Positions 7,696 through 14,858 of a stretch of 18,376 bases of DNA are shown piece by piece. The translations under genes and the position numbers were made by a program. This DNA comes from JAKQIM01 sp964633225 (lineage in GTDB: Bacteria > Chloroflexota > Anaerolineae > Anaerolineales > UBA4823), in contig CAZWFQ010000063.1 in NCBI GenBank assembly GCA_964633225.1, positions 1 to 18,376 on the forward strand, written 5' to 3'. The notes under the pieces are model-generated. The model searched no databases. It had not been told where the DNA came from and saw only the letters and a program-made list of their open reading frames with translations. Position 1 is the stretch's first letter, and every line of letters begins with the position of its first letter.

Positions 7696-7736
7696 CAGGT
7701 GGAGGCTGCCCCGCCCTGCGGTGTAGCCTCCACCTG
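7696..7736. terminator. 12-bp perfect inverted repeat between convergent genes, probable bidirectional terminator without T-tract
   Basis: CAGGTGGAGGCT (7696-7707) pairs perfectly with AGCCTCCACCTG (7725-7736) around a 17-nt loop, in the 75-bp space between the stops of the + strand secreted-protein operon and the - strand DUF885 operon. Neither side is followed by a run of T, so it is not a classical intrinsic terminator; position and stability are the argument for a role in 3'-end formation. A third copy of the arm, CCTCCAC at 7681-7687, can pair with GTGGAGG at 7699-7705 instead. Confidence 0.55.
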
Positions 7737-7747
7737 CTGCATCTTCC

Positions 7748-9592
7748 TCATCCGCTTGCTTGCCGGATATATGCATCCACCACCTGCTCTAAAATCTGCA
7801 AGGGCATGGCCCCGTTTTGCAGCAGGGCAGTGTGGAACTGGAGCAGGCTGAATTTTTCGCCCAACGCTTTTTGGGCCTTCTCGCGCAGCTCGATGATCTT
7901 CAGCTCGCCGATCTTGTATGCGCAGGCCTGGCCGGGCCTGACGATGTAACGCTCGATCTCGCTCACCACGCTTTTCATGGGTTGGCCAGTGTGGGCGGTC
8001 ATGTAATCGATGGCCTGCTGGCGCGTCCAACGTTTGTCATGCATGCCGGTATCCACCACCAGGCGCACGGCGCGGAACAACTCAGACGCCAGGCAGCCCA
8101 GCTCGCCATAGGGATCATCCTGGTAAGCGCCCTGTTCACGCGCCAACTTCTCGGCATACAAAGCCCAGCCCTCGGCATACGCCGTAAAAGGGATCATGCG
8201 GCGGAAGAACGGCAGACCGCGCAACCCCATGGCTATGGCAATCTGAAAATGGTGTCCGGGAATGCCTTCATGATATGCCAGGGTTTTCATGCCAAACTTG
8301 GGCACCTCGTTCATATCGCGCAGGTTTGCATAGAACACACCCGGGCGGCCTCCGCCCATATCGGCAGGCTGGTAATAGGCGCCCGGCGCGGTCTTCTGGC
8401 GGAACTCGGGCACGCGCTGCACCTTCAATCCAGCCTTGGGACGCAGGTCAAACAGCGGCGCAATACGCTGGCTGATCTCGTCCAGTATCTTCTGGTAATC
8501 TTCCAGGCAGGCGGCCCGGCCATCGTCAGTATTGGGGTATAAAAAGCGCGCTTCTTTGCCCAGGGCCACCATGCGCCGGGCAATGGGGGTCAGCTCAGCA
8601 CCTTGGGCGTCGGCATCTGGCTCAACCTGCAACTCGCCCAGGCGCTCCAAAATGGCGTGCATTTCTTGCTCGATTCGCGCCACCTCCTTCAAACCCAGAT
8701 CGTGGATCTGCGCCGCGCTCAGCTCGGTGGTGGTGTTGCTGCGCAGCTGGTAAGCATAATACGCCTCCCCAGAAGGCAGTTTCCACACCCCATCATCGTC
8801 GTTGGTGGCACGCTCCAATCCCTGGCACACTTCAATCAATTTCTGGTAGGCCGGGTAAACCTGCCCTTGGATTGCATCTTGAACGCCATCCAGCAGACGC
8901 TTTTTTTCATCCGGATTGAGCTTGAGCCGATCCAATTTGCGGGCAAAAACCGTATACAGCACATTCTCACGCGGCGGGGTGGCCACAAATTCTGTCATTT
9001 CGGTCAATACACGCTGCAGCACAAAGCGCGGCGGCAGGCAGCCATTGGCCTGCCGCACCTGTAGGCCCTCAATGATATGGTCAAAGCGCCAACCGGCCAG
9101 GTGCAGGCGTTTGATGTAATTGCGAGCATTGGCGCGCCCATCCATGGGGTGCATGGTAGTCATAAAGTTCGGAAACTCAGACTGCTGCCCAAACATCTGG
9201 TTAACCGGATAGTCGTGATACCGGAAAGGCTCAGCGCGCACTTCATCGTCCAGGAACCAATCCAAAATATCCATCGAAAGTTGGTTGGAGCTGCTTTGGC
9301 GGGCGCGGGGATAGCTGCGCAGGGTGGCTAACAGACGCTTCAACAACGCCGCCTGTTTAGCCTCGCTTTTTTGTGAGATGTCTGAGAGTTTGGCATTGTG
9401 GAAGTTGATCCCAACGCGCTCAAGCAGGCCAACCATTGTCAGCACCTCGGGGCCATCGAGCATAATATGCAGGATGGCCCGCGTAAAGAATTGGCCCACC
9501 GTAATTGGGCGGAACCAGATGAAACTGATAATCATATAAATCAACACGACTATCAACAATGCGATCAAGATGTAGATCAAGATTTCCGGCAT
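7748..9592 (-). CDS. Membrane-anchored DUF885-family zinc peptidase-like protein
   Basis: 614 residues. One hydrophobic segment (4-27) with no positive charge before it and Arg28 after it is followed by a large soluble domain. YHEGIPGHHFQ (440-450) is the DUF885 signature, with His441, Glu442 and the GHH pair as probable zinc and catalytic residues; YAEGWALYAE (472-481) supplies the later Glu474, giving the gluzincin-like layout. Family length is usually 550-620, so it is complete. DUF885 members are thought to be peptidases but few have been studied; substrate is unknown. ATG 9592 has GGAGG 6 nt upstream (TTGGAGGCAATAG). It is the last gene of the five-gene operon, 22 nt after the J-domain gene. 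In that setting a role in making free amino acids for the oxidoreductase is a fair inference. The charge pattern leaves the side of the membrane undecided. Confidence 0.88.
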   Translation of the reverse strand: MPEILIYILIALLIVVLIYMIISFIWFRPITVGQFFTRAILHIMLDGPEVLTMVGLLERVGINFHNAKLSDISQKSEAKQAALLKRLLATLRSYPRARQSSSNQLSMDILDWFLDDEVRAEPFRYHDYPVNQMFGQQSEFPNFMTTMHPMDGRANARNYIKRLHLAGWRFDHIIEGLQVRQANGCLPPRFVLQRVLTEMTEFVATPPRENVLYTVFARKLDRLKLNPDEKKRLLDGVQDAIQGQVYPAYQKLIEVCQGLERATNDDDGVWKLPSGEAYYAYQLRSNTTTELSAAQIHDLGLKEVARIEQEMHAILERLGELQVEPDADAQGAELTPIARRMVALGKEARFLYPNTDDGRAACLEDYQKILDEISQRIAPLFDLRPKAGLKVQRVPEFRQKTAPGAYYQPADMGGGRPGVFYANLRDMNEVPKFGMKTLAYHEGIPGHHFQIAIAMGLRGLPFFRRMIPFTAYAEGWALYAEKLAREQGAYQDDPYGELGCLASELFRAVRLVVDTGMHDKRWTRQQAIDYMTAHTGQPMKSVVSEIERYIVRPGQACAYKIGELKIIELREKAQKALGEKFSLLQFHTALLQNGAMPLQILEQVVDAYIRQASG

Positions 9593-9614
9593 CTATTGCC
9601 TCCAAGAAGAAATG

Positions 9615-10394
9615 TCATTGCTGTTCCAATGCCTCTAACTGTGAGCGCAAGTAATCGCGTTCAGCAACCTTACGCGCCACTTTATGCTTCAAGGCCTTCG
9701 CCATTTCAGTCAGCAGATCGCTGCCGCGGCGGCGGGCCAACTTCACTTCCAGGCTGAGCTGCACACTGGGGTGGCGGCTCAGATTCGCCAGGCGCTGGCG
9801 CACCGTATCCAGGTGATGCTGCAAACGCGCTTCTTCACTCAGCGGTGCGCCGGGTTCGACTGGTGCCAACAAGCTGGCGGTCGCATCCAAGCCGGCCAAC
9901 TTTTGTAATGCCGCCAGGTCACCAGCCGCGTAAGCCCGGTTGATCTCAGCCATCTCCGCCGTACGCTGCTGGCGGTCAGCCTCGCTGATTGCCAGGTCAG
10001 GGTGGCTGCGGCGGGCCAATTGGCGGTAGAGCGCTTTGATCTCTGCCGCAGCAGTGGGCGGCGTACTGGGCCCCGCGCCAGGCTCGGCAGGCGGCATCTC
10101 ACGAAAAGCATCTGCATGCGGGATGTATTCCCGTTCCGGGCGCTGGTCCGGGCGAGCGCCATCAAAATAGCTGAACTGCTTCTCCCCATACAAACGTTGG
10201 TCGCGCCTGCGCTGCACCGCCTCCGTCAAATCCAGCACCTCAGCTTCCAATACAGAAAGCTGGTCCAGCAAGGCGCCCAGGCGCGCCGCCACTTGCGCAT
10301 CAAAAGCGCGCAGTTCAGCCGTCAGCTCAGCCAGCTCAAGCTCAGCATGTTGGATATCCAACCGCAGGCGGTATACATCCGAGGGGTGAGGCAT
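9615..10394 (-). CDS. Coiled-coil protein with a truncated central J-domain (DnaJ-like)
   Basis: 259 residues, soluble. Residues 10-66 are a strongly helical, heptad-like coiled coil; 67-115 a polar, Pro-rich linker; 117-168 contain J-domain helix II (EIKALYRQLARRS), the HPD tripeptide (131-133) that stimulates DnaK ATPase, and helix III (AEMAEINRAYAAGDLAAL). The usual helix I with its YxxLG start is not recognisable. Residues 185-258 form a second coiled coil, rich in Arg and Glu. Similar proteins occur in Cyanobacteria and Chloroflexota without known role. It is co-transcribed: 13 nt after azlD and 22 nt before the DUF885 gene. The only Shine-Dalgarno-like sequence, AGGA, overlaps the azlD stop 11 nt before the ATG, so translation may be coupled. 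A DnaK cochaperone for a neighbour is an inference. Confidence 0.72.
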   Translation of the reverse strand: MPHPSDVYRLRLDIQHAELELAELTAELRAFDAQVAARLGALLDQLSVLEAEVLDLTEAVQRRRDQRLYGEKQFSYFDGARPDQRPEREYIPHADAFREMPPAEPGAGPSTPPTAAAEIKALYRQLARRSHPDLAISEADRQQRTAEMAEINRAYAAGDLAALQKLAGLDATASLLAPVEPGAPLSEEARLQHHLDTVRQRLANLSRHPSVQLSLEVKLARRRGSDLLTEMAKALKHKVARKVAERDYLRSQLEALEQQ

Positions 10395-10407
10395 GGCCGG
10401 TTCGATC

Positions 10408-10719
10408 CTAAATCCACAATTGCAAGATCAGCAAGGCCGCCATGCCTGCCAGGATGGTCCACAGCACACTCTTGGTGCGCCAGGCCACCAGGGTGGCCAG
10501 CAGCCCGGCAAACAGGCGCGGGTTGAGGGGCGTAAACTGGCCCTCACGCAGCAGCAGCTCAGGCACAACGATCGCCGCCAGCACAGCCGGGGGCACAAAA
10601 CGCAGGGTTTGGGCCACCCAGGGCGGCGCGTTCCAACGACCCAAGAGCGCAATCCACGATAAGCGGGTCAGGTAGGTTAACAGGCCTGCAATGCACAGGG
10701 TCAGCCAGAGCGCGTCCAT
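10408..10719 (-). CDS. azlD: AzlD-family branched-chain amino acid transport subunit
   Basis: 103 residues with three hydrophobic segments (about 4-26, 40-58, 66-100). The AzlD hallmark TYLTRLSWIALLG (15-27), RFVPPAVLAAIVVPELL (40-56) and a closing hydrophobic helix are all present, and length fits the family (~100-110). AzlD is the small partner of AzlC; together they export branched-chain amino acids and analogues in Bacillus and relatives. The ATG at 10719 lies inside the azlC reading frame, giving a 19-nt overlap that points to translational coupling, with GGAG about 10 nt upstream. It stands third in the operon behind the fused 2-oxoacid oxidoreductase. Confidence 0.9.
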   Translation of the reverse strand: MDALWLTLCIAGLLTYLTRLSWIALLGRWNAPPWVAQTLRFVPPAVLAAIVVPELLLREGQFTPLNPRLFAGLLATLVAWRTKSVLWTILAGMAALLILQLWI

Positions 10720-11420
10720 CGTCTCTCACTCCACAGGCCCACCAAAATGCCCACCACAGCCGCAGCCATCAGGCCCAGCTTGTAAGGCAGACCATTGGCC
10801 AGCACCGCCGTAGCGCCAGCCGAGAGGGCCGCCAGCCCGCTGGCTTTATCCTTGATATTTGGCACCAACAGGGCAATGAAAGTCAATGCCAGGGTAAAAT
10901 CCAGCGACCAGCTCGCAGGCACCTGGGCTCCCAGGAAAATGCCCAGGGCAGTGCTGGCCTGCCAGGCCGTCCACAAGGTCAGGCCCGCCCCCAAGAAGTA
11001 CCAATGGCGGTTTACAGGGGCTGCGTTCGGCTCAGCAGGCTTCATATAATGCGTGATCGCCACCGCGTAGGCCTCATCCGTCAGCAGGTAGGCCAACAAC
11101 AGCTTCCACAGCGGCGAAAGCCGCCGCAGATGCGGCGCCACCGAGGCACTGTACAGGGCGTGCCGCAGGTTGACCACCACAATGGTCAGGATAATGACCA
11201 GCCCAGGCGCGCCGCCGCCGATCAAGTTAACCGCCAGGAACTGTGACGAACCAGCAAAGACCACTGCCGACATGGCCTGCGCCAGCGTTGGCGGCATCCC
11301 TGCCGCCAACGCCAGCACACCATAGATCATACCAAACGGAAATACTCCCAACAGCAGGGGCAGCTCGGCGCGTACACCAGAGAAAAATTCCCGCCGCAAA
11401 GAATCCGAGCCGCCCATCAA
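10701..11420 (-). CDS. azlC: AzlC-family branched-chain amino acid exporter, large subunit
   Basis: 239 residues, five or more membrane segments. Typical AzlC features: LPLLLGVFPFGMIYGVLA near the start, VFAGSSQFLAVNLIG (54-68), VVVNLRHALYSASVAPHL (82-99) and LLTDEAYAVAI (112-122). It moves branched-chain amino acids outward together with AzlD, whose frame overlaps its end by 19 nt. Two adjacent starts compete: TTG at 11420, 7 nt after AGGA, and ATG at 11417, 10 nt after it; the product differs by one residue. The start is 12 nt after the stop of the oxidoreductase gene, so the two are one transcript. This placing suggests that flux of valine, leucine or isoleucine and their 2-oxoacids is balanced together; that link is inferred from context. 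Confidence 0.92.
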   Translation of the reverse strand: MMGGSDSLRREFFSGVRAELPLLLGVFPFGMIYGVLALAAGMPPTLAQAMSAVVFAGSSQFLAVNLIGGGAPGLVIILTIVVVNLRHALYSASVAPHLRRLSPLWKLLLAYLLTDEAYAVAITHYMKPAEPNAAPVNRHWYFLGAGLTLWTAWQASTALGIFLGAQVPASWSLDFTLALTFIALLVPNIKDKASGLAALSAGATAVLANGLPYKLGLMAAAVVGILVGLWSERRWTRSG

Positions 11421-11432
11421 CGCAAGTTCCTA

Positions 11433-13949
11433 TCAAACGCTCGCCAGGGCAAACTCACGCCCGGCATTGAAAGCCACGTAATTGGCTGCCCACACCACCG
11501 GTTTCGAGTTGGCTTTCTTGAGTGCCTTCAGCCAAAGCTCTGGCGGGAACACATCCAATGGGTGCAGGGTGCTCAACACGCCCATCATCACCACATTGGC
11601 CACCCGGCCGCTTGCATCGCCCAGCTCAAGCGCCTTGCACAGCACATCCACCTTGATGACATGGTAAGGGCTCAGGCGGGCGGCAATCTGCTCATCGCTG
11701 GGGTATTGGTCCTCGGGTAATCCCAGGGGAACAATGCGCGTATCGGCCAACAGCACCGTGCCGCCCGGCTTGAGCATCTCTAAGAAGCCCGGACGCAGCA
11801 CCTCGCTTTTCTCCATCGCAATCACGCAGTCGGCCGTGCCAGGCAGCAGCACCGGGCTGGATACCTTGCCGCAGCTAAAGGTACTGATCACCGGGCCGCC
11901 CATTTGCGCCATGCCGTGCGTCTCGCCCTTGATGATATTCAACTGTCCATAGCCAGCCGCCAAAGCTAATTGGCTGAGCACACTGCCAAAGAACAGATTG
12001 CCTTGCCCGCCCACCCCGCGGATGGCCAAAGAAATGCGCCCCGGCAGTGTCTCGGCAGGCAAAGCTGGCGGCTCAGCCGCCTGGGGCGGCTCAGCATAAG
12101 ATGGCATCGCCGGGAGATCCAGGTCTTTCAAATCGATCACCTTCAAGACATTGGTCGGGCACATCTGCACGCAGGCTGGGGTCTGCCCGCCGCAGCCGCT
12201 GCACAAATTGTTGACATGCGGCACCCCGTTCTCGTCCAGTTCAAGGCCCTGGCAGACCATGCAGGCGTTGCACTTCTTGCACGCTTCTGGGTCCACGTAC
12301 ACGCGCTGGGTGCTGCCCTTGATCTTCTGAATACAGCTTCCATCGGTCACCACCAGGGTGGTGTAAGTGCCCTTGGCGGCCTCTGCCAGTGCTTCGCGCA
12401 GGGCGGTGCGGATTTGCTTCTTGTTATATGCGCTCACCACCACCGTGTGCGCCCCATAGGCCTGCAAAGCCGCCGGCAGGTTAAAGCGGATCGGCTCGCC
12501 AGCCAGGTTGGCCGGTGACGTCAGCGAGGGCTGCCCGCCAGTCATCGCCACCCAGGCATTATCCAGGATCACCTTCACGCCAGCCACGTTGCGGAACACA
12601 GCATTGCGCGTGGCATCCAGGCCCGTGTGGCATTCGGTGCCGTCGCCGATGATGCTGATGCAGCGCCCGGCCTGCTCAGGGCGAGAGGTGACATACCCCA
12701 CCCGCTCGGCTTCGCTGGCGCCCATTGCCAGGCCGGTATCCAGGGCATTCATGAAATACAGCAGGGTGTTACAGCCAATATCGCCAAAGATGGTATCCAA
12801 CTGCTTCTTCTTGCGCAGCAGTTTCACTTCCTCAGTGAACAGGCGGTAAGGGCAGCCCGCACAGATCACCGGCGGGCGGGTTACCGGGCTGACACTGGCA
12901 GCCGCCACCGGCGCCGGAGGCAGGCTGCAGCCTAACAATTTGGCCACCTGGGCCGGGCTCCACTCGGTCAAGGTGCTGTACGGCGCCTTCCCGATCACAG
13001 CCAGCCCGAGCTGCGCAATCTCTTCTTGCAGGTAACGGTAACCATCTTCGATCACGTAGACCGGCCCATGGATCGACTGGTGGAACTTGCGGATCAATTC
13101 CAGGGGCAGCGGGTTGGTAAAAGCCAGGGAAAGGATATCCAACTTTAGCCCCAAGGCCTCTTGCACCTCGCGCACATACTGCTCACAAACGCCGTAGGTG
13201 ATGACGCCCATCTTCCCCTCGCCCTGATACCAGTGGTTCAGGGGGCTGTTCTCCACCATCTCCACCAGGGCTGGCATGCGCTCTGCCATCATCTGATCGT
13301 AGTTTTTCCGGGCCAGGGCCGGCAAAACGTTAAAACCGCGCAGGCTCTCGGGCATTTCCTGCGGCTCCCGCTGCTGCACGGGCATCAACCGCACCAGGCC
13401 TTCGCTGTGGCATAGGTTGCCATTAGGCATGATCACGATCTGGGTCTTATATTTGCGAGAAATCTCCACCGCCAGGGCTGGTGCATCGTACATTTCCTGG
13501 TGGGTGCGCGGTTCAAAAACCGGTGTGAAGCAACTCTTGAACAAGTAATGGGGATCGATCACATGCTGGGTTGAACTGGGCGTGTAATCACTGGCGATAT
13601 AGTAGACCAACGCCCCGCGCGGTTGGACGAACAAAGCCCCGCTGGTAAAGATGTCCCCAGCCTGGAAAAGCCCCGGGATCTTCATCGTCACCACGCAGTC
13701 TCGCCCGGCCAATGAATGACCGTGACCAACCCCTGAGGCCACCGCCTCATTTACCGACCAGCCTACCTTGATCAGGTCTTGCACCTGCGAGAGCCCGCGG
13801 TCAATCACCTCTGAGCTGGGTGTGCCCGGATAGCCATCCGCGGCATGGATGCCGCCGCGCACACAGCCTACCGCAAATGCAATATTGCCCTGTAAGATCT
13901 CGGCCTGCCCGCTGGGGGCCAGGCAAAGCTGCCGGATAGAACTTGCCAT
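11433..13949 (-). CDS. Indolepyruvate ferredoxin oxidoreductase, fused alpha and beta subunits (IorA-IorB)
   Basis: 838 residues in one chain. It oxidatively decarboxylates aryl or branched 2-oxoacids to acyl-CoA, reducing ferredoxin. Residues 20-180 are the PYR-type domain (GYPGTPSSEVID 39-50); 245-345 the linker domain; 360-550 the TPP domain with GDG (435-437) and DN (463-464) followed by AMTGGQPS; 555-600 the Fe-S domain; 637-838 the IorB-type domain starting IRGVGGQGNLFFGSVLSQ, with KGETHGMAQMGG (674-685). IorA and IorB are usually separate genes. Cysteine spacing is odd: 557/560/563/566 and 583/586/593/597 rather than the usual two CxxCxxC patterns. ATG 13949 has a strong GGAGGAG site. 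It heads the operon with azlCD, a J-domain gene and a DUF885 peptidase. Substrate specificity cannot be told from sequence. Confidence 0.92.
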   Translation of the reverse strand: MASSIRQLCLAPSGQAEILQGNIAFAVGCVRGGIHAADGYPGTPSSEVIDRGLSQVQDLIKVGWSVNEAVASGVGHGHSLAGRDCVVTMKIPGLFQAGDIFTSGALFVQPRGALVYYIASDYTPSSTQHVIDPHYLFKSCFTPVFEPRTHQEMYDAPALAVEISRKYKTQIVIMPNGNLCHSEGLVRLMPVQQREPQEMPESLRGFNVLPALARKNYDQMMAERMPALVEMVENSPLNHWYQGEGKMGVITYGVCEQYVREVQEALGLKLDILSLAFTNPLPLELIRKFHQSIHGPVYVIEDGYRYLQEEIAQLGLAVIGKAPYSTLTEWSPAQVAKLLGCSLPPAPVAAASVSPVTRPPVICAGCPYRLFTEEVKLLRKKKQLDTIFGDIGCNTLLYFMNALDTGLAMGASEAERVGYVTSRPEQAGRCISIIGDGTECHTGLDATRNAVFRNVAGVKVILDNAWVAMTGGQPSLTSPANLAGEPIRFNLPAALQAYGAHTVVVSAYNKKQIRTALREALAEAAKGTYTTLVVTDGSCIQKIKGSTQRVYVDPEACKKCNACMVCQGLELDENGVPHVNNLCSGCGGQTPACVQMCPTNVLKVIDLKDLDLPAMPSYAEPPQAAEPPALPAETLPGRISLAIRGVGGQGNLFFGSVLSQLALAAGYGQLNIIKGETHGMAQMGGPVISTFSCGKVSSPVLLPGTADCVIAMEKSEVLRPGFLEMLKPGGTVLLADTRIVPLGLPEDQYPSDEQIAARLSPYHVIKVDVLCKALELGDASGRVANVVMMGVLSTLHPLDVFPPELWLKALKKANSKPVVWAANYVAFNAGREFALASV

Positions 13950-14076
13950 TACACTCCTCCTATGGATTTACCCTGTTGAACTTACCTGGTTGTTTTTGAC
14001 CGCAGACAGGCACAGCAATCAAGGCATCTACGGCTGCCTTTTCGTAATTCTACCCCGTTTCGGTCCCGGATTCATT
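13950..14076. other. Intergenic leader of the IOR operon with a small hairpin
   Basis: 127 bp between the YgjP-like gene and the IOR operon, both on the minus strand. It holds the ribosome site GGAGGAG (13954-13960) and an inverted repeat AAGGCA (14021-14026) / TGCCTT (14035-14040) with an 8-nt loop. On the minus strand no T-run follows the hairpin; on the plus strand TTTT does. TAGAAT on the minus strand lacks a -35 at a normal distance, so I cannot name a promoter with confidence, although the size of the space suggests one. Confidence 0.35.
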
Positions 14077-14694
14077 TCAATCCAATCGCAGCAAATGGCC
14101 GTTCGTCTTTAACCAGCGCGCTTGCTCTTTGTAATTGGGCAAGATAGCCTTGACCTGGTTCCAGAAATCCTTGGAATGATTCCTTACCCGCAAATGACAC
14201 AGCTCATGCACCACCACGTAATCGATTGCTGGCAAAGGCGCCATCACCAATCGCCAGGTGAAGCTGATGGTGCCCCGGCTGCTGCACGACCCCCAGCGTG
14301 TACGTGCGCTGCTGATGCGCAGCTTCTGCGGCTGCAAGCCAACCTGCCGGGCATAAAAGGCCACCCGCTCTGTGAAGACCTGCCGCGCCTGACGGCGGTA
14401 CCAGGCCTCAAAGAGCGCCGCCGCACCAGGCTGCGCCGCCCGCGCCAACCGGAACTGCCCGGCTTGTGCATCCAACGCCAATGCCGGTCGGGCCGCGTTT
14501 GCAATCACCAGGCGGTAAGGCTGCCCCAGGTACTGAAAAGTCTCCCCCTCCACAAAGGCCTTGGGTGGGGCCGCAGCCGCCCGTTTGCGGGCAGACTCTT
14601 GCCGCGAACGCACCCATTCGGCCTGCTGCTGCACCACATCCAGGATCTGGCGTTGGGTCACCCGCAGCGGGGCGCGCACCAACAGCGACCCATC
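14077..14694 (-). CDS. YgjP/DUF45-type M48-like zinc metallopeptidase, N-terminus lost in assembly gap
   Basis: 206 residues remain after the gap. It opens with DGSLLVRAPLRVTQRQI, the common early strand-turn of the YgjP family, so only about 20-40 residues should be missing. The catalytic site is VVHELCHLRVRNHSKDFWN near the C-terminus: HELCH plus the third ligand His in NHS, with RTRWGSCSSRGTISFTWRL before it, the family signature. These proteins are small soluble peptidases of unknown substrate, often free-standing or near restriction systems; none is seen here. The frame can be followed across 100 N to an ATG at 14847, but that stretch (MMHILYYIIWQGEKSFR) is AT-rich, promoter-like sequence upstream of an AAGGGGAG ribosome site, so I think the real start lies in the gap. 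It diverges from the sigma-factor gene. Confidence 0.88.
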   Translation of the reverse strand, partial: DGSLLVRAPLRVTQRQILDVVQQQAEWVRSRQESARKRAAAAPPKAFVEGETFQYLGQPYRLVIANAARPALALDAQAGQFRLARAAQPGAAALFEAWYRRQARQVFTERVAFYARQVGLQPQKLRISSARTRWGSCSSRGTISFTWRLVMAPLPAIDYVVVHELCHLRVRNHSKDFWNQVKAILPNYKEQARWLKTNGHLLRLD

Positions 14695-14794
14695 NNNNNN
14701 NNNNNNNNNNNNNNNNNNNNNNNNNNNNNNNNNNNNNNNNNNNNNNNNNNNNNNNNNNNNNNNNNNNNNNNNNNNNNNNNNNNNNNNNNNNNNN
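14695..14794. other. Assembly gap (100 N) at the 5' end of the YgjP-like gene
   Basis: Exactly 100 N. It hides the start codon and first residues of the minus-strand metallopeptidase and perhaps part of the promoter of the divergent sigma-factor gene. Only 64 bp of known sequence remain between the gap and that gene's ATG. Confidence 0.97.
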
Positions 14795-14821
14795 ACCCTG
14801 AAAGATTTCTCCCCTTGCCAG

Positions 14822-14827
14822 ATTATA
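14822..14827 (-). promoter_or_regulatory. Possible -10 box of the YgjP-like gene
   Basis: On the minus strand a perfect TATAAT is followed by an AAGGGGAG ribosome-site-like sequence (14808-14815) and then the gap. At 17 bp upstream the -35 hexamer is only CTGATG, a weak match. If used, transcription starts inside the frame that would encode an ATG-14847 start, which supports a start codon within the gap instead. Confidence 0.35.
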
Positions 14828-14858
14828 TAGTATAGAATATGCATCATCAGGAGCCCAC

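Noticed and set aside
7817..8542. 241-codon open frame on the + strand opposite the DUF885 gene
   Set aside because: It is antisense to a well-recognised gene, has His/Gln/Leu-rich composition typical of a reversed GC-rich frame, and shows no family motif.
11970..12518. 182-codon open frame antisense to the IOR gene
   Set aside because: It covers the TPP and Fe-S domains of IOR on the other strand and has no ribosome site or recognisable motif.
14021..14040. AAGGCA/TGCCTT hairpin as intrinsic terminator of the YgjP-like gene
   Set aside because: Only 6 bp of stem, and the T-run is on the wrong strand for that gene.
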